The notes beneath the pieces were generated by a model. The model saw nothing but the letters and a program-made list of their open reading frames with translations. It ran no database searches and had not been told where the DNA came from. Below, in pieces: positions 31,544 through 42,811 of a stretch of DNA of 64,000 nt. Made by a program: the position numbers and the translations under genes. The DNA lies in contig CM051457.1 of assembly GCA_028274465.1 (NCBI GenBank), positions 51,616,362 through 51,680,361 of the forward strand. The letters run 5' to 3'. The DNA comes from Plantago ovata (lineage: Eukaryota > Streptophyta > Magnoliopsida > Lamiales > Plantaginaceae). Position 1 is the stretch's first letter. The number at the start of each line of letters is the position of its first letter.

Positions 31544-33703
31544 ATGCCACATACACGATCTAGAGGAACACCACTTGCTGATTCAATTGCTGAGATCGAC
31601 AGAGTCTACCACCAAAGAAGGCGACTACTTCAAAGGCGTGCACTAGAGGAAATAGAGGATACCGATTTCTCCGAATCTCTACACAGTCTTTTCAAGGAAA
31701 TCGACGGAATGGCAGAAGCTAGACCACTGAAAGCATGGGTTCAACCCACCAAGGATCGTATGAGGGGACCGGCGATTGTTCTTTCGTCTGCAACTCGAGA
31801 TCTGGAAATCAAGAACCACGCATTCCAAAAACTTCCAAGGTTCTATGGCTTAACAAGGGAAGATGTGATGGGGTACTTGCACGATATCGATGATTTCATC
31901 AACCAACTCCCACGACCCGGAGCTGAAATAACAACGGATGAGTTGCTGATGAAGGTTTTTGCTATGGGGCTTGGCGACAGAGCCAAGTCATGGTTGAGTT
32001 CTCTACCAGCAGGCTCGCTGGACACTTGGGAGAAGGTTTTTTCAGCTTTCATGGAGAAATACTTCCCTCACACCTTGACTACCGCGCTAAAGGCGCAAAT
32101 CACTGGATTCACGCAGGACTATGATGAGACCATCTACACCGCGTTTGAGAGATTCCAAGATCTCACGAACAAGTGCCCTCACCATGGTTTTGAACTTTCT
32201 GACCTAGTCCAACACTTCTACAATGGACTAGCCTTCGAGAACCAACAAGTGGTGGATTTCCAATGCCGAGGCAATATTTGGGAGGAAACCGCAGAAGCCG
32301 TCTGGGCAGTTTTCGAAAGGCTTGCTAAGGGTTCGCAGTTCAAGGACCCAAGGGCGATGGTTAGGAGACGTGGACCTGAAGCTCCACCGACTCAAGAAGC
32401 CCCCATGTATAGGGGGAATGGGGATCAATTCGAGTTCTTTACCAACGAATTGAAGCAAATCCTCAAGAGCGCCGCCGGAACAACTGTTTCGAACGAAGTA
32501 TGCCGAATATGCAAGAACTATGGGCATGGGGCTCATATGTGTAGATCGGAGCTTGCGTATGATGATGGCAACTGGGCTCGAGGAGGCGAAGAGGAAGCCT
32601 TTGCTACGGAGTTTGGTACTCAAGAAGCTAGCTACGGACAAGACAGTAGGAATCCTCGAGGTGGATTTTGGAGAAGAGGGTTCCGAAATAATCAAGGATA
32701 TGCACCGGCTAATCAAACTTATGGCCCTAACCAAGACCGTAGTAGGCTAAACTATGGTAATGACCACTGCGAAAACCCCGGTCCGAAAGAGCCACCGAAG
32801 TCGAAGTCGGCTCAACTGATGGAGAACTTGCAAAAGATGGTTGATCACACCCAAAGTTTTCTCAAACGTTATGAAGAAGATTTTGAGAAGACTAGATCGA
32901 GACTTGATAGGTTGGAAGAGAGCACTAGGCTTGCCCACCAAAAGATGCAAGAGTTGATCGATCGAGGAGCAAGTAGGGAGCAAGGCAAGCTGCCTAGCAA
33001 CACTGAGAAGTCGAACTCCATTACATTGGCTGGTGATCTACCTGATGAAATCACCATCAAAAAAGTTACTATGTGCGAGTGTTGCAAGAGGGAAGTACTC
33101 CCACAGGCTAAGGAAGAAGAGAAGGACCTTGGTTCTGACGAAAGTGATGAGGAGCAAGAGGATCCCGAGCCACTCCCCAAAAGTTTCGATGTTAAGGTTG
33201 GGATTGGGGAACTTGAAGATGTCCGTGCCACACTAGACACGGGATCCTACTCTAACGTGCTCCCTTTGAATGTGTTTGAGAAAAGTATCCTTGGAAAACT
33301 ATCTGAGCATAGGGCTATTGTGCAACTGGCAGATGGATCCTTTGTGAGACCCGAAGGCGTTGTAAAAAATGTATTGGTCAAGATTGGTGAAGCTTCTGTA
33401 TACACCAATTTTGTAGTTCAACCGGCGTCTGCACCTGGGACGGGGGATGTCATTCTCTTGGGGCGAACATTCTTGACTAAGCTACGCTCCGTGATGGACA
33501 TCTGCCAAAGAACTTGCACTATTGAAGTGGATGGCAAGCAACACGTGTTGCAAGCCATATCTGATCCACCTGATCCGCCTGATAATTCTTACACTACTCA
33601 CTACTGTGGTCTTGCAGCCTATGTTCTTTCTTATTCACAGGTTCGTGGCATGGATAGGAGACCAATGAAGGGGAAGTCTAGTACCCGCAGAAAGAAGAGT
33701 TAG
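31544..33703 (+). CDS. Element C gag-protease ORF, full length
   Basis: 719 residues from ATG 31544 (MPHTRSRGTPLADS) to TAG. The gag domain spans about residues 140-230 (GLGDRAKSWLSSLPAGS, FMEKYFPHTLTTALKA, CPHHGF). The zinc knuckle CRICKNYGHGAHMC is at about residue 320. A coiled-coil segment follows at about 430-490, then an acidic linker, then an aspartic protease with LDTGSYSNVLP at about residue 565 and VILLGRTFL near 640. The protein ends in a basic tail (KGKSSTRRKKS). It is uninterrupted although the rest of the element is decayed. No pol frame follows. Roles in particle assembly and processing are inferred from the family. Confidence 0.88.
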   Translation: MPHTRSRGTPLADSIAEIDRVYHQRRRLLQRRALEEIEDTDFSESLHSLFKEIDGMAEARPLKAWVQPTKDRMRGPAIVLSSATRDLEIKNHAFQKLPRFYGLTREDVMGYLHDIDDFINQLPRPGAEITTDELLMKVFAMGLGDRAKSWLSSLPAGSLDTWEKVFSAFMEKYFPHTLTTALKAQITGFTQDYDETIYTAFERFQDLTNKCPHHGFELSDLVQHFYNGLAFENQQVVDFQCRGNIWEETAEAVWAVFERLAKGSQFKDPRAMVRRRGPEAPPTQEAPMYRGNGDQFEFFTNELKQILKSAAGTTVSNEVCRICKNYGHGAHMCRSELAYDDGNWARGGEEEAFATEFGTQEASYGQDSRNPRGGFWRRGFRNNQGYAPANQTYGPNQDRSRLNYGNDHCENPGPKEPPKSKSAQLMENLQKMVDHTQSFLKRYEEDFEKTRSRLDRLEESTRLAHQKMQELIDRGASREQGKLPSNTEKSNSITLAGDLPDEITIKKVTMCECCKREVLPQAKEEEKDLGSDESDEEQEDPEPLPKSFDVKVGIGELEDVRATLDTGSYSNVLPLNVFEKSILGKLSEHRAIVQLADGSFVRPEGVVKNVLVKIGEASVYTNFVVQPASAPGTGDVILLGRTFLTKLRSVMDICQRTCTIEVDGKQHVLQAISDPPDPPDNSYTTHYCGLAAYVLSYSQVRGMDRRPMKGKSSTRRKKS

Positions 33704-33747
33704 GCGCAGACAGGAGTCGAGTCAAAGACTTTAAACAATGGCGCTAT

Positions 33748-33763
33748 CCGGGAGGCAACCCGG
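33748..33763 (+). other. Post-gag hairpin, element C
   Basis: CCGGG-AGGCAA-CCCGG, as in A and B. Confidence 0.6.
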
Positions 33764-33959
33764 AGTTTTTATCGCTTTCTTTATCGCTTTCTTTACCGCT
33801 TTATTGCATGCATTCATTCTTGAACAATTTGCTTTTCATATGTGAATTTGTTCATGTCTGTGTCGTATATGCTTATGTTTGAGTGAGATTTTTTCGAGTG
33901 GTTTTATGAAAAAATTTGTTTTGGGAATTAAAAACCGCGTCTTCAGTCGAAAAGACCGT

Positions 33960-34008
33960 CTCCCCACATCGGGGAGCGGGGGGCGACTCGCCCCACGGTC
34001 CCAGAAGA
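33960..34008 (+). promoter_or_regulatory. Internal GC-rich block of element C
   Basis: CCCCACATCGGGGAGCGGGG and GGGGCGACTCGCCCC, a reduced counterpart of 18069-18185 in element A, at the same place before the ORF2 leader. Confidence 0.45.
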
Positions 34009-34227
34009 CCAAAAACACGGGTCTCCCCCTTCTCTCCTCATTTCTTCATATTTTCACCATTCTTCCTCCCCAAAATACGAAACTTGCGAAAATTACTTCA
34101 AATCTTCATAACTTCTTCATTTCTTCACCAAATTTAGTGTTCTTTAGCTTCAATCGAAGCCTATTACGTGATCTATCTTTTCATCCGAACAGATTTCTCC
34201 CTAGTGAATTAGATTTTCAGATCTGAG

Positions 34228-34770
34228 GTATCTTCTTATGAACCCTAATTTTTGAATTTGGGGGTTTTCTAATTTGAGCTTCAATTATGCTTATTTGATG
34301 CATGGGTAGGTTGTTTGTGTGATTAGAAGCGTTATTTACTATCAATTGCATGCTCAATTATGCTTGGATTGTTGATTTGGGAATTTTGCTACTAGATGAT
34401 ATATCTTGTTATGCAATGTATCTTTATCTTTGATTTCTTGCTTATGATTGTGTTTATTGATGTAATGATGTTGGATTTGATGATAGAATGCTTAATTGTT
34501 GAGTATAAGGATTTATGATGCTAGAATTTTTTGCTACTATGGTATGAATTGAGCCTAGTGATCTAGGTTATTGGTTGTCTAGCAAAAGCATAATGTAATG
34601 TATTACATGCAGTAGTTGCATTGGTATGTTGCATGTTGAAGAAGCTAGGCTAGACATATAAGGTTTGGGGAGATCGATTGTTGAGATTATCACTTGTGTG
34701 TTTCGTTCTTACACTAAGCATATGCATGAGTTAGTTTTGTGTCATACGAGGTACTAACTGTTGTTTGTAG
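34228..34770 (+). other. Predicted leader intron before ORF2, element C
   Basis: Donor CTGAG|GTATCTTC, acceptor GTTTGTAG|GAACC, 543 nt, colinear with the intron of element A. Confidence 0.55.
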
Positions 34771-35566
34771 GAACCATGCCAAGGGAAAGGAGCGTTCCCG
34801 TATGATTACTATGAAGTATTGGAGGGGGATCGATTACAACCATGTCAAGAAGAGTGACCTCGTTAGATGTGCGTTCGAGCCACGGGCTCTTGCAGCAACG
34901 TCGTGGATTATCCAAGAGGAGGAGTTAGAGTACACCTGGAGTAAGGAATCCTATGCCTATTCATGCACCACCGAAGGGACAGAAACCATTATTACGTCAG
35001 CAATCCATCACAAGGACTGCGAAGTTCGAGTGAACTGGAAGGCACCGGGACAATCTAGCCGCGACGGATTCAATCTCGAGTTCGCAATTGCTAGAAGGTT
35101 CCGAAGCGCTAGCTTGGTTCCAAAACATAATGACATGGGTGCCCAGCCCCTCGTTGGGGTGCCCCTTGACTGCCTCTAAAGGGAGCATCATAAAGACATC
35201 GGTCGGATAAACCGTAGAGAATGTGGTCGACATTGGAAAAGATGGAAGAAGACTTCTGAGTATCCGAGCAGCTTACTGTAACTACCTCGGGGTGTAAAAC
35301 GCTGGAGGGGGAGGTCCTGATACCACTGCTCTTTCCCCTTCAACAGTTCACATCCTATTGGAGGGCTACAGGATGGAGGATTCCATAACAGCGGCGGCTA
35401 ATCTTGAGGATTCTAATCGACACTGCAACTTTACTGGTGAGGATGTGTGTGACAGTAGTGACAATGAAGGCCATACGGGCAATGATGATACTAATGGAGG
35501 AGTTGTTCCTATCCGGCCTATAAATGGAACTACCGCGCATACCAGAAGACCTGATGACACCCTATA
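34771..35566 (+). pseudogene. Element C ORF2, diverged and frame-broken
   Basis: The ATG at 34776 meets a stop within ten codons. Coding-like sequence continues in other frames (MKYWRGIDYNHVKKSDLVRC near 34810, then IRAAYCNYLGV near 35265, then LSPSTVHILLEGYRMEDS near 35325). The last two align with AYCKYHGV and LSPSTIEVQLNRYQLKNP of element A's ORF2, so this is a distant member of the same family. The central part has little resemblance to A. Frameshifts and a TAA after NYLGV make it non-functional. Confidence 0.6.
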
Positions 35567-37132
35567 AGGCTCCCAGAGCAGTCCCAATAACTCACAAACA
35601 GCATACTCAACCGACCGAGGCCAAACCATGCGGTAACATCTAGTATCACATCTTATTTCCTCATTTTCTTACTGCTAGGGACTAGCGTTAATTTCATGAG
35701 GGGGGATGGAATTTAAGTGATCTAATGTTGTTAGTTTGGAGCTTGGTATTGGTAGGATGAGTATAGTACCTTGCATGTTTTATCCGTCTGCATTTGCATT
35801 TGCACGTTTACTGCTTTCTTAGATTTTTTAGGTTGCATTCACTACATTCATCCTAGGATAGTCTTGCATGTTTTATATGGAGTTTATTGCCGAATTTTTT
35901 GAACTTTTTTATTGGGTAGATTAACTAACTATGCCATTGATCATATGCTTCATCTCTATGAATTTGTTTGAGGTTTTTCTCGCTTGGCTTGTCACATTTA
36001 TGTATTGCACTTAGTTAAGCTTGGTAGTCTCGACATCACTTAGTGGTGTTTTCTCTATTGCGGTTCACGAAGGCCTTTATAATAGGATGATGCATGTTAG
36101 GGTCTTATGGTTGTTTTCCCGAGTAATTATGTACCTAAGAGGCAACAAGTCTTCACCATGCTTTGAGATTGCTAAATGCCTAGGAAGGAGGTAGTGTGAG
36201 GATGTGTGATCCTTTGTTTATAACCTATTCTTCCGAATAGGTTTGGGGAGGGGGTTACACCATCATAGACTCGTTTATCGTTTTTCATTTTCGTATCGTG
36301 AGTTTATTTTTCCTTTTCTCGTAAATTTTGTACTCCAACCTATTCTTTCGAATAGGTTTGGGGAAGTCATGTGAGTCATTTTTTCTCTTTTTGTTATGCT
36401 ACTGCTGGCTAAAAAAAATAAAAAAAGAAAAATTCCAGGAAAAAAGAAAAAAAGAAATTGGAAAGAAAAAAAAGAAAAGACCCCAAAAAAGCAAAGAAGG
36501 GTCCAAAAAAAAGAAAGCCAAATAGCAGTTTAGCAAAGTGTCGTGTCTCATTTTTCAATTCTCGTAATGTTCGTAATCGTGTTGTAATTTTCTATTTTTT
36601 GTCTTTTGTTTTTTGAGTGTCATCTGTTCTAGACCACCCTCGTCCTGCCATTCAGGAAGTGGTGAATAGCTTAAGACTTTACTTGAGAGATGGGTAGAAT
36701 AGGGGAGTGTTATCTTTTATAGGGAACCCTCCTTCGTTTGATGAGAGCCAGTACTGGTTCGACCTCTTTGAGGGAAAGTCTTAAACTTGGTGAACAGCAG
36801 TAAGTCCTCAGTTTCATAGGCACGGGACAACCATTTGTATCTTAGCATGCTTCATTACGTCGTCACTGACTAGGTCCAGGTAGAGAATGTTACGAGAGAC
36901 TATCTTGTCTTGACATAAGTGTTTATGTGGATGTGTATAAGTCAATCGAGGTATTCTTCAACCTATATTCATACTTTGATTTATATGGTTTTTGTTCATA
37001 CGTTTTTTGATAGATTTAGTAGATTAGTTCATTTTATTTGGCATGAGACTCCATTTTATGTGTTGCATTGTTTTTTGCATTAGAGTCTAGCTTAGTTGCT
37101 TGAGGACAAGCAAAGGTTCGGTTTGGGGAGTT
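35567..37132 (+). other. Element C 3' untranslated region
   Basis: Rejoins element A at CCGAGGCCAAACC, then the shared 3' region with the paired hairpins (about 36222 and 36336), an A/G-rich run (36410-36520) and the polypurine tract GGTTTGGGGAGTT. Confidence 0.65.
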
Positions 37133-37713
37133 TGATGAATATGTATTTTACACTTTCATTTGAGTCTTTTTCACCTATTTTAGCTATCATCTATGTTAAT
37201 TTAGCTATATTTTATTGCATTTTATTAGAATAGTGTCATGTTTCCCTTTAGATTTTATTTTACAGGTTTTGGTTGAAAAACGAGGATTTCAGGGCAATTA
37301 TATTGAAGTTGACAAGGAATTGGTGTTCCAGAAGCCTATTTGGAGTATCTGAAGGTTTCTGGATAGGATTTGGAGTCTAGGGGTCGAATCTGGAGGTTTG
37401 AAGGCCACTAGAAGTCAGAAACCGAGTCCGAAAAATGGAAGAAATCCAAAAACGCGTCGAAAATGAAAAATTCCGCGAAATTTAGACGTGGGGCGAATCG
37501 CCCCACACCAGGCGAATCGCCCGGTGTGTGGGGCCCTTCGCCCCACACTATTTCGAGGCCTATATATAGTTGCTCAGTTTTTCTCCGAATTTCATACTTT
37601 TCCAGACCTATTCTCTCACCTCTCTCTGTAGTTTTAGGTAGGAACTTCCCAGAGCCTGTTCTGGGGGTTCGTAGCTTAGGAGATACTTTTCATAGCAGAT
37701 TGGAGCTTGTAAG
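37133..37713 (+). repeat. Element C 3' LTR, truncated
   Basis: Matches the first ~580 bp of the 5' LTR through GGAGCTTGTAAG, then switches to CACTA-2 right-end sequence. About 690 bp of LTR are missing. Confidence 0.88.
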
Positions 37714-37833
37714 AAATGATGGAGTATAATGGAAGATTGAAATTTGAGAGAGGAAGGGAGAAGAAGAGGAGAAGAGGAGAAGAAAACGTTAATGGAGTTT
37801 TCTTCGCCTCTCTGCCCGTGTTAATGAGTCTCT

Positions 37834-38130
37834 GCGACGGATGACATCATCCGTCGCAATGGTTTTTATAATTTCTTTTTCGATTTATTTCTGGTCAACC
37901 TTGACCAGAGACGGATAGTCATCCGTCGCTACATAGTGACAGATGAAGTCACCCGTCGCTATTTTTTGCGACGGATGACGTCATCCGGTGCAAAAGTTAC
38001 CTGCCCCTATTGGTTTAGGAACGCGCTCTACGACAAATTTGTTTCATCCGTCGCAAAATATGCCCGATCCGTTGCTAAAAGACCAATCCGTCGCTATAAA
38101 TAGCGACGGATCGATCCGTCGCTAAAATCC
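37834..38130. repeat. CACTA-2 right subterminal repeat array
   Basis: Repeated GCGACGGAT / ATCCGTCGC, including GCGACGGATGACATCATCC at 37834, leading to the right terminal repeat ending at 38158. Confidence 0.8.
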
Positions 38131-38161
38131 GTCCCAAATTGTCAAAATTCTTTTAGTGGTT

Positions 38162-39129
38162 GGAGAAAAATTCTCTATATTTGGCACCTGGTAAAGATAG
38201 TGCTCTCGTTACAAGGTTTTTAATTACAAGAATTGTAAATTGTTGTTTATAAGTAACAGTGTGCATTGGTGGATTATTGATGATGAGTGAACCCGTGGCA
38301 AAGTTGGGCTGGGTCGAGCTGGATCAACTGACCCATTTGAAACATGTATAAATCTGCCATAATATGTATATCTGACCAGCTCAAATTAATAATAATAGAC
38401 CATGTAATCTTGCGGTAAGATCAATGGACATCTATTCAACAGGCGTGTGTTCAATTAATGGAATTCTATCATCATTTTTCATAGAAAAATTACATTAGGT
38501 GTCATAATCATCTATTAATATACTAGGAACCGCGTCACACGCGTAAGCGTAATCTTGTAAAACATTATTATTTTATTAAATAATATATTGAAATAAATGG
38601 AGTGAATATATAATTTTTACATAATGACTTCAAACTTAATAAAAAAATAACTAATTGAGTAATTAAACTTAATATAAATGGTGTGCTATAAATGTATATA
38701 GTTTTTATAGTTATGCAATTAATAATTTTGAATTGAACTATATTAGACATACAAAAAGTATTCTTCCGATGAGTTAAGAACCATCAGATACATCTCTAAA
38801 CTTTGGAAACATTCAACATCAAAATCTGTAATGCATCTTTTCGCATGTTAATTGGTATTTTTCATCAGTTGAATATATTGTCAAGTGTTTCATATAAACA
38901 TTCTAGTTTCATAATATGATGTTTTTAGTTATTTTTATCGTATGATTTAAGAATAATTTAAGGAAATGGTCATCGAAAAAGTCAACAAAATGAAGTGTTA
39001 CATTTATTATTGGACGGATGAAGTATGTCTTTTTTTTATAAGAACATATCATGGTTATATTTTAAAATTAAGTATAATACGTCATACAACTTTATGTTAA
39101 AAAAATAAAAATTTAAGAAGAGAATAAAT
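38162..39129. other. AT-rich intergenic, nothing recognised
   Basis: No coding frame with family resemblance, no clear repeat structure. Confidence 0.5.
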
Positions 39130-39310
39130 AAAAAAGAAAAAAATTACGTCAATAAGATTCGAACCCAACACCTTCAACTAAAATAATGATACAAATAATA
39201 GAGAAAAATCACGCCAACAAGATTCGAACCAAACACCTTCAATAAAAATAATAATAAAAATAATGGAGAAAAATCACGCCAACAGAATTCGAACCCTACA
39301 TCTTTTAATT
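39130..39310. repeat. Three tandem ~65-bp repeats
   Basis: Three copies of a unit containing AAATCACGCCAACAAGATTC and GAACCCAACACCTTCAA. On the - strand the unit includes GGGTTCGAATCTTG, like a tRNA B box, so it may derive from a tRNA-related element. Confidence 0.65.
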
Positions 39311-40110
39311 AACTAATGACACATGTACGCACCAGATTAAAATTGGATAAGTAAGATCAACGGATTAAAATTGATTGGTAGGTCAATCAATTGATTGAAT
39401 CAATAGGCTTATTATATTACTTTAATGAAAGCTAGGTTTTGTTTTGATCAAAGAACACATTTACAAGTGTGTTCACACTATGTGGCATTTTAGCCAAAAA
39501 TATTTTTTTAAATTATTTTATTACATTTTAAATCCTTTTTAAGTTTTAATAAAAATCCATATTTAATGTATTTAGTGATCCATCTTTAATGTATGAAAAA
39601 CATTAATATGGGGTAGTAGTTACAAAATTAAATATTTTTCACACTATTTGCAAACCCAACATATTCTTTTATTTATTTATTTCCACCTCTATTTAAAAAT
39701 AAATAAATAAATAAACAAATAAATAAATAAGAAAGTTAGACTTTGACTAATATTGGAAATGTTAAAACTAAGGTAAGAATAAGGTTAACTATACTGTAAT
39801 GTCAAAATAATTTTAATAAAAATTAAAATATTTTAAAATGAGAATTAATATTCTTCTAAATGGCATGTCCAATTTAAATATGTGAGTTTGCACAAAAAGA
39901 AACATATTTTTTTTCTCCTGCTGAAATGATTATAGTTATCAAAGACAATTATTAACTAATTAGTTTCATGAAAATAAAGACGATTCACAAAATTGTTGAA
40001 TACAAACATATGTTTTTAGCGTTCTATTTATAAATTATGGTAAATTAGATATGCATAACAAAGTGAAAGATGATCTCATAGATAATTATTGTGTTAGTTT
40101 AATATTTTTA
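39311..40110. other. AT-rich intergenic, nothing recognised
   Basis: Includes a short (AAAT)n tract near 39700-39730. No gene signal. Confidence 0.5.
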
Positions 40111-40260
40111 GTGCCTTGAGATGTAGGGTGCTAGAGTAGCACATGAGAGGTCGGGGTTAGACTCCCAAAGGAGGTATAAGGTGGTATGAGTGTATTTGAA
40201 TTTATCTTTAGTTTGAAACAATGAATATATTATATTAATAGTTGTCCTACTATTCAAATA
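40111..40260 (+). mobile_element. Possible tRNA-derived SINE relic
   Basis: GTAGGGTGCTAGAGTAGCAC with GGGGTTAGACTCCC downstream resembles A and B boxes, and it is similar to the - strand candidate at 42405-42570. It is degenerate, with no clear tail. Confidence 0.3.
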
Positions 40261-40865
40261 TCCATTTTAGTTTTCAAGATCTATTTTCACCACAAGTTTA
40301 CTTTTAAATTATATCTAATTAAATTTACTTTTAAGATCTTCAATAAAAAATGACAAAAACAAATCGATTTTCATTGGTCGATGTTATGGGTTAAAATATG
40401 CTTAAGCCTGTTATGTTTTTTATCATTATTTTCTCTTTTTATTTTTGATAATAGATGTTATATTTTAAAATTCACATGAAAATGTATAATTAATTTCATT
40501 TTGTATGTTTCAATATAATTTGTGGCCCAAATTGATCTCAAAGTAAAAAAATTTAAAAACCATCTACAAATTATTTTGCTATCAAAAATATATTTTAGAC
40601 TCAAATAAATAAATTATATCTGGTACTTTCGGTGACAAGCGTCCAACTAATTTTTGTATTTAGTGATAGCATCCCAATTTGCACGGGGTGTTATCAACGA
40701 GTGCAAAAGTTGGACTCATATATTAATTTTTGAGTATAAAAAGCGGAGATGTTTATTCTGTAGTACCAAAAACAAAATTTATTAAAAAATTCTGAATTTT
40801 TACTTGTGTTATGATGTTGCCAAAAAGAGAAAAATTAAATAAAATTGCAAGTTCGTCTATTATGA

Positions 40866-41360
40866 TACATCCTTTGTCTCTCGGCACCGTGTTTAGTTGA
40901 GCGCGGAGATAAAAAAGATACTACACAATGGAAGAATGAAAATCATGAGAGGAAGTAAATAAATCAGATGATATAATGAATAAAGTAGGAGATAGAGTAA
41001 ATAAAGTAGTAGATACGATGAATAAAGTATGAGATATAATATGACAAATAAATTTAGAAAACATGAAGTTGAGACTCGGACAAAAGGATTACTAAAGTTA
41101 ATCTCATGCTTCATTTTGGAATCACTTCTTTCAAATAATGTTTGTCATTTGTCCATGATCAGTCGGGCCTCGCCGTACAACGTTGAAAATAGGAGAAATT
41201 TAAATTTAAGATAGCGTATTAGAGCATATTGTTCATGTTAAATTAAAGAATAGGCTAAATGCAATTTCTGAGAACTCATTAATTACCACATGTAATACCA
41301 AAATAGTTATAATTATTGGTGCCGATGCACATTTAAAAACCCATTACTCGAATTCCACGT
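40866..41360 (+). repeat. Direct duplicate repeat, copy 1
   Basis: About 495 bp starting TACATCCTTTGTCTCTCGGC and ending at ATTCCACG. It is repeated with many substitutions at 41404-41917. No coding content. Confidence 0.8.
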
Positions 41361-41403
41361 CTACCATTTAAGATATTTCAAAAAATAAAACTATATCAAA
41401 TTT

Positions 41404-41917
41404 TACATCCTTTGTCTCTCGGCACCATTTTTGGTTGAACACGGAGACTAAAAAAAAAGCTATACAAATCATTGGAAGAATGAAAATCATGAGAGAAAGT
41501 AAATAAAGCAGATGATATTATGAATAAAGTAGAAAAAATAGTAACTAAAGCAGTAAAGACGAATAGAGACGATGATTAAAGTATGATATATAATATGACA
41601 AACAAATACATAAAACATGAAGTTCAGACTGGAAAAAAAGGATTACTAAAATTCTATAATCTCATACTCCATTTTGGAATCACTTCTTTCAAATAATGTT
41701 TGTCGTTAGTTCATGATTAATGGGTTTCCTCAGTGTACAATGTTGAAAATAGGAGAAATTTTAATTTAAACTAGCGTATTAGAGTATGTTCATGTTAAAT
41801 TAGTGAATAGGCTAAATGCAATAATTGAAAACTCATTGATTACCCCATGTAGTACCAAAATAGTTATAATTATTGGTATCGATGCACATTTAGAAACTCA
41901 TTACTCAAATTCCACGG
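41404..41917 (+). repeat. Direct duplicate repeat, copy 2
   Basis: Second copy of the same ~500-bp sequence, separated from copy 1 by 43 bp. Divergence suggests an old tandem duplication or two insertions of one repeat family. Confidence 0.8.
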
Positions 41918-42404
41918 ATCAATATCATATCCATGGGATATGTACAGTGTAATCATGACTATATAACTCCACCGGCCTAAAGAGTCGGGTCTTGATTAGA
42001 CTGATTCTGCTGTTACAAGTTACATCAGAGCGGTATGGATGCCAAACCCACGTACGAGGGTTGCAAATGGTTAGTCACATGATATAATTAATCTGACCTA
42101 AATGTTAGATGAGTCCAAAACTTATGAGTGTCTCACATCACTTATGAACAATGGCATATATAGTATAAAGTGAGACCACCTCAAACCCTTATGGTCAAAG
42201 ATGGTCGTTAGAAATAGATTTAGAGCAACAATGTCACTTGATGACTAATATTGTTTATAAAAAGAATTCTTACAACCTCTAGCGCCGTTCCTCTCTTTTA
42301 ATTCTTATTTTTCTGTATTCACTTTCCATCTTTAGTGATTTATACGTGAGTTTCCTTTACTTCATCTGTTAATCTAAAATTTCACTTAATTGTGTTGTAC
42401 AATA
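41918..42404. other. Intergenic, possible LTR-element leader relic
   Basis: ACATCAGAGCGGTATGGATG near 42024 vaguely recalls a primer-binding region of the TGGTATCAGAGC type. No LTR pair or gene is seen. Confidence 0.3.
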
Positions 42405-42575
42405 GTTTTTTTTTTTTAAACGGTCAATCTAATCTATTCTACAACTACTATACTACTCTTTAACGACCGTATTACTCCAAATATCCTAAACCACCTTATG
42501 TCTCCGTCGAGATTTGAATTCCGGACATCTCCTTGCTACTCTAGCACCCTAACCACTTGGTAATCGATCACACAC
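42405..42575 (-). mobile_element. Candidate tRNA-derived SINE
   Basis: On the - strand, AAGTGGTTAGGGTGCTAGAG (A-box-like) is followed by GGAATTCAAATCTC (B-box-like), about 110 bp of body and a poly-A tail, seen as the T run at 42405-42418. Length and layout fit a plant SINE; flanking duplications were not resolved. Confidence 0.5.
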
Positions 42576-42811
42576 ACGTATATGTAAAATAAATATGTTA
42601 ACCTTTTTAAACTCAAATAAAACCATCAACTTTTAATTATTTTTGTAATAATTGTAATATATTCAACTATATTTTCATTAATACATAAAACAGTAAAACT
42701 ATGCCGTGGCATTATTGCATTACAAATAGGTCTTTTTCGCTAACTTCCTTATAGTTTAGTGACTTTAGTCCACCTCGCAATCTTCATTACAAATTACAAA
42801 TTAGTCCAATC

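Larger units (their letters stand above)
30132..37713 (+). mobile_element. Athila-like gypsy retrotransposon C, RT-less, 3' LTR truncated
   Basis: The 5' LTR (30132-31402) is intact, while the 3' LTR (37133-37713) stops after about 580 bp, where CACTA-2 right-end sequence begins. It is more diverged from A and B than they are from each other. It has the longest and fully open gag-protease ORF, the internal GC block, the leader with intron and a decayed ORF2. The target duplication cannot be checked because the right border was deleted. No reverse transcriptase, integrase or RNase H. Confidence 0.9.
13628..38158. mobile_element. CACTA-2 DNA transposon, 24.5 kb with nested retroelements
   Basis: The left end is CACTACAAG at 13628 and the right end CTTTTAGTG at 38158, one mismatch from the perfect inverse. 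It is flanked by the 3-bp duplication GTT at 13625-13627 and 38159-38161. It belongs to the CACTA-1 family: it shares the GCGACGGAT subterminal arrays, the AT-rich region at 13900-14140 and the TNPA-like exons. Its own sequence survives as 13628-14232, 29245-30131 and about 37714-38158. The rest is gypsy elements A (with B inside) and C. Interior corresponding to CACTA-1 positions of about 2400-5400 is missing, lost in the deletion that also truncated element C. Confidence 0.92.

Noticed and set aside
34739-35179. 146-codon ORF taken as an independent gene in element C
   Set aside because: It begins inside the predicted intron and ORF2's own frame is shifted; better explained as part of a decayed ORF2.
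39130-39310. Possible tRNA genes from GGTTCGAATC-like boxes
   Set aside because: No acceptor stem, A box or cloverleaf; tandem repeat units only.
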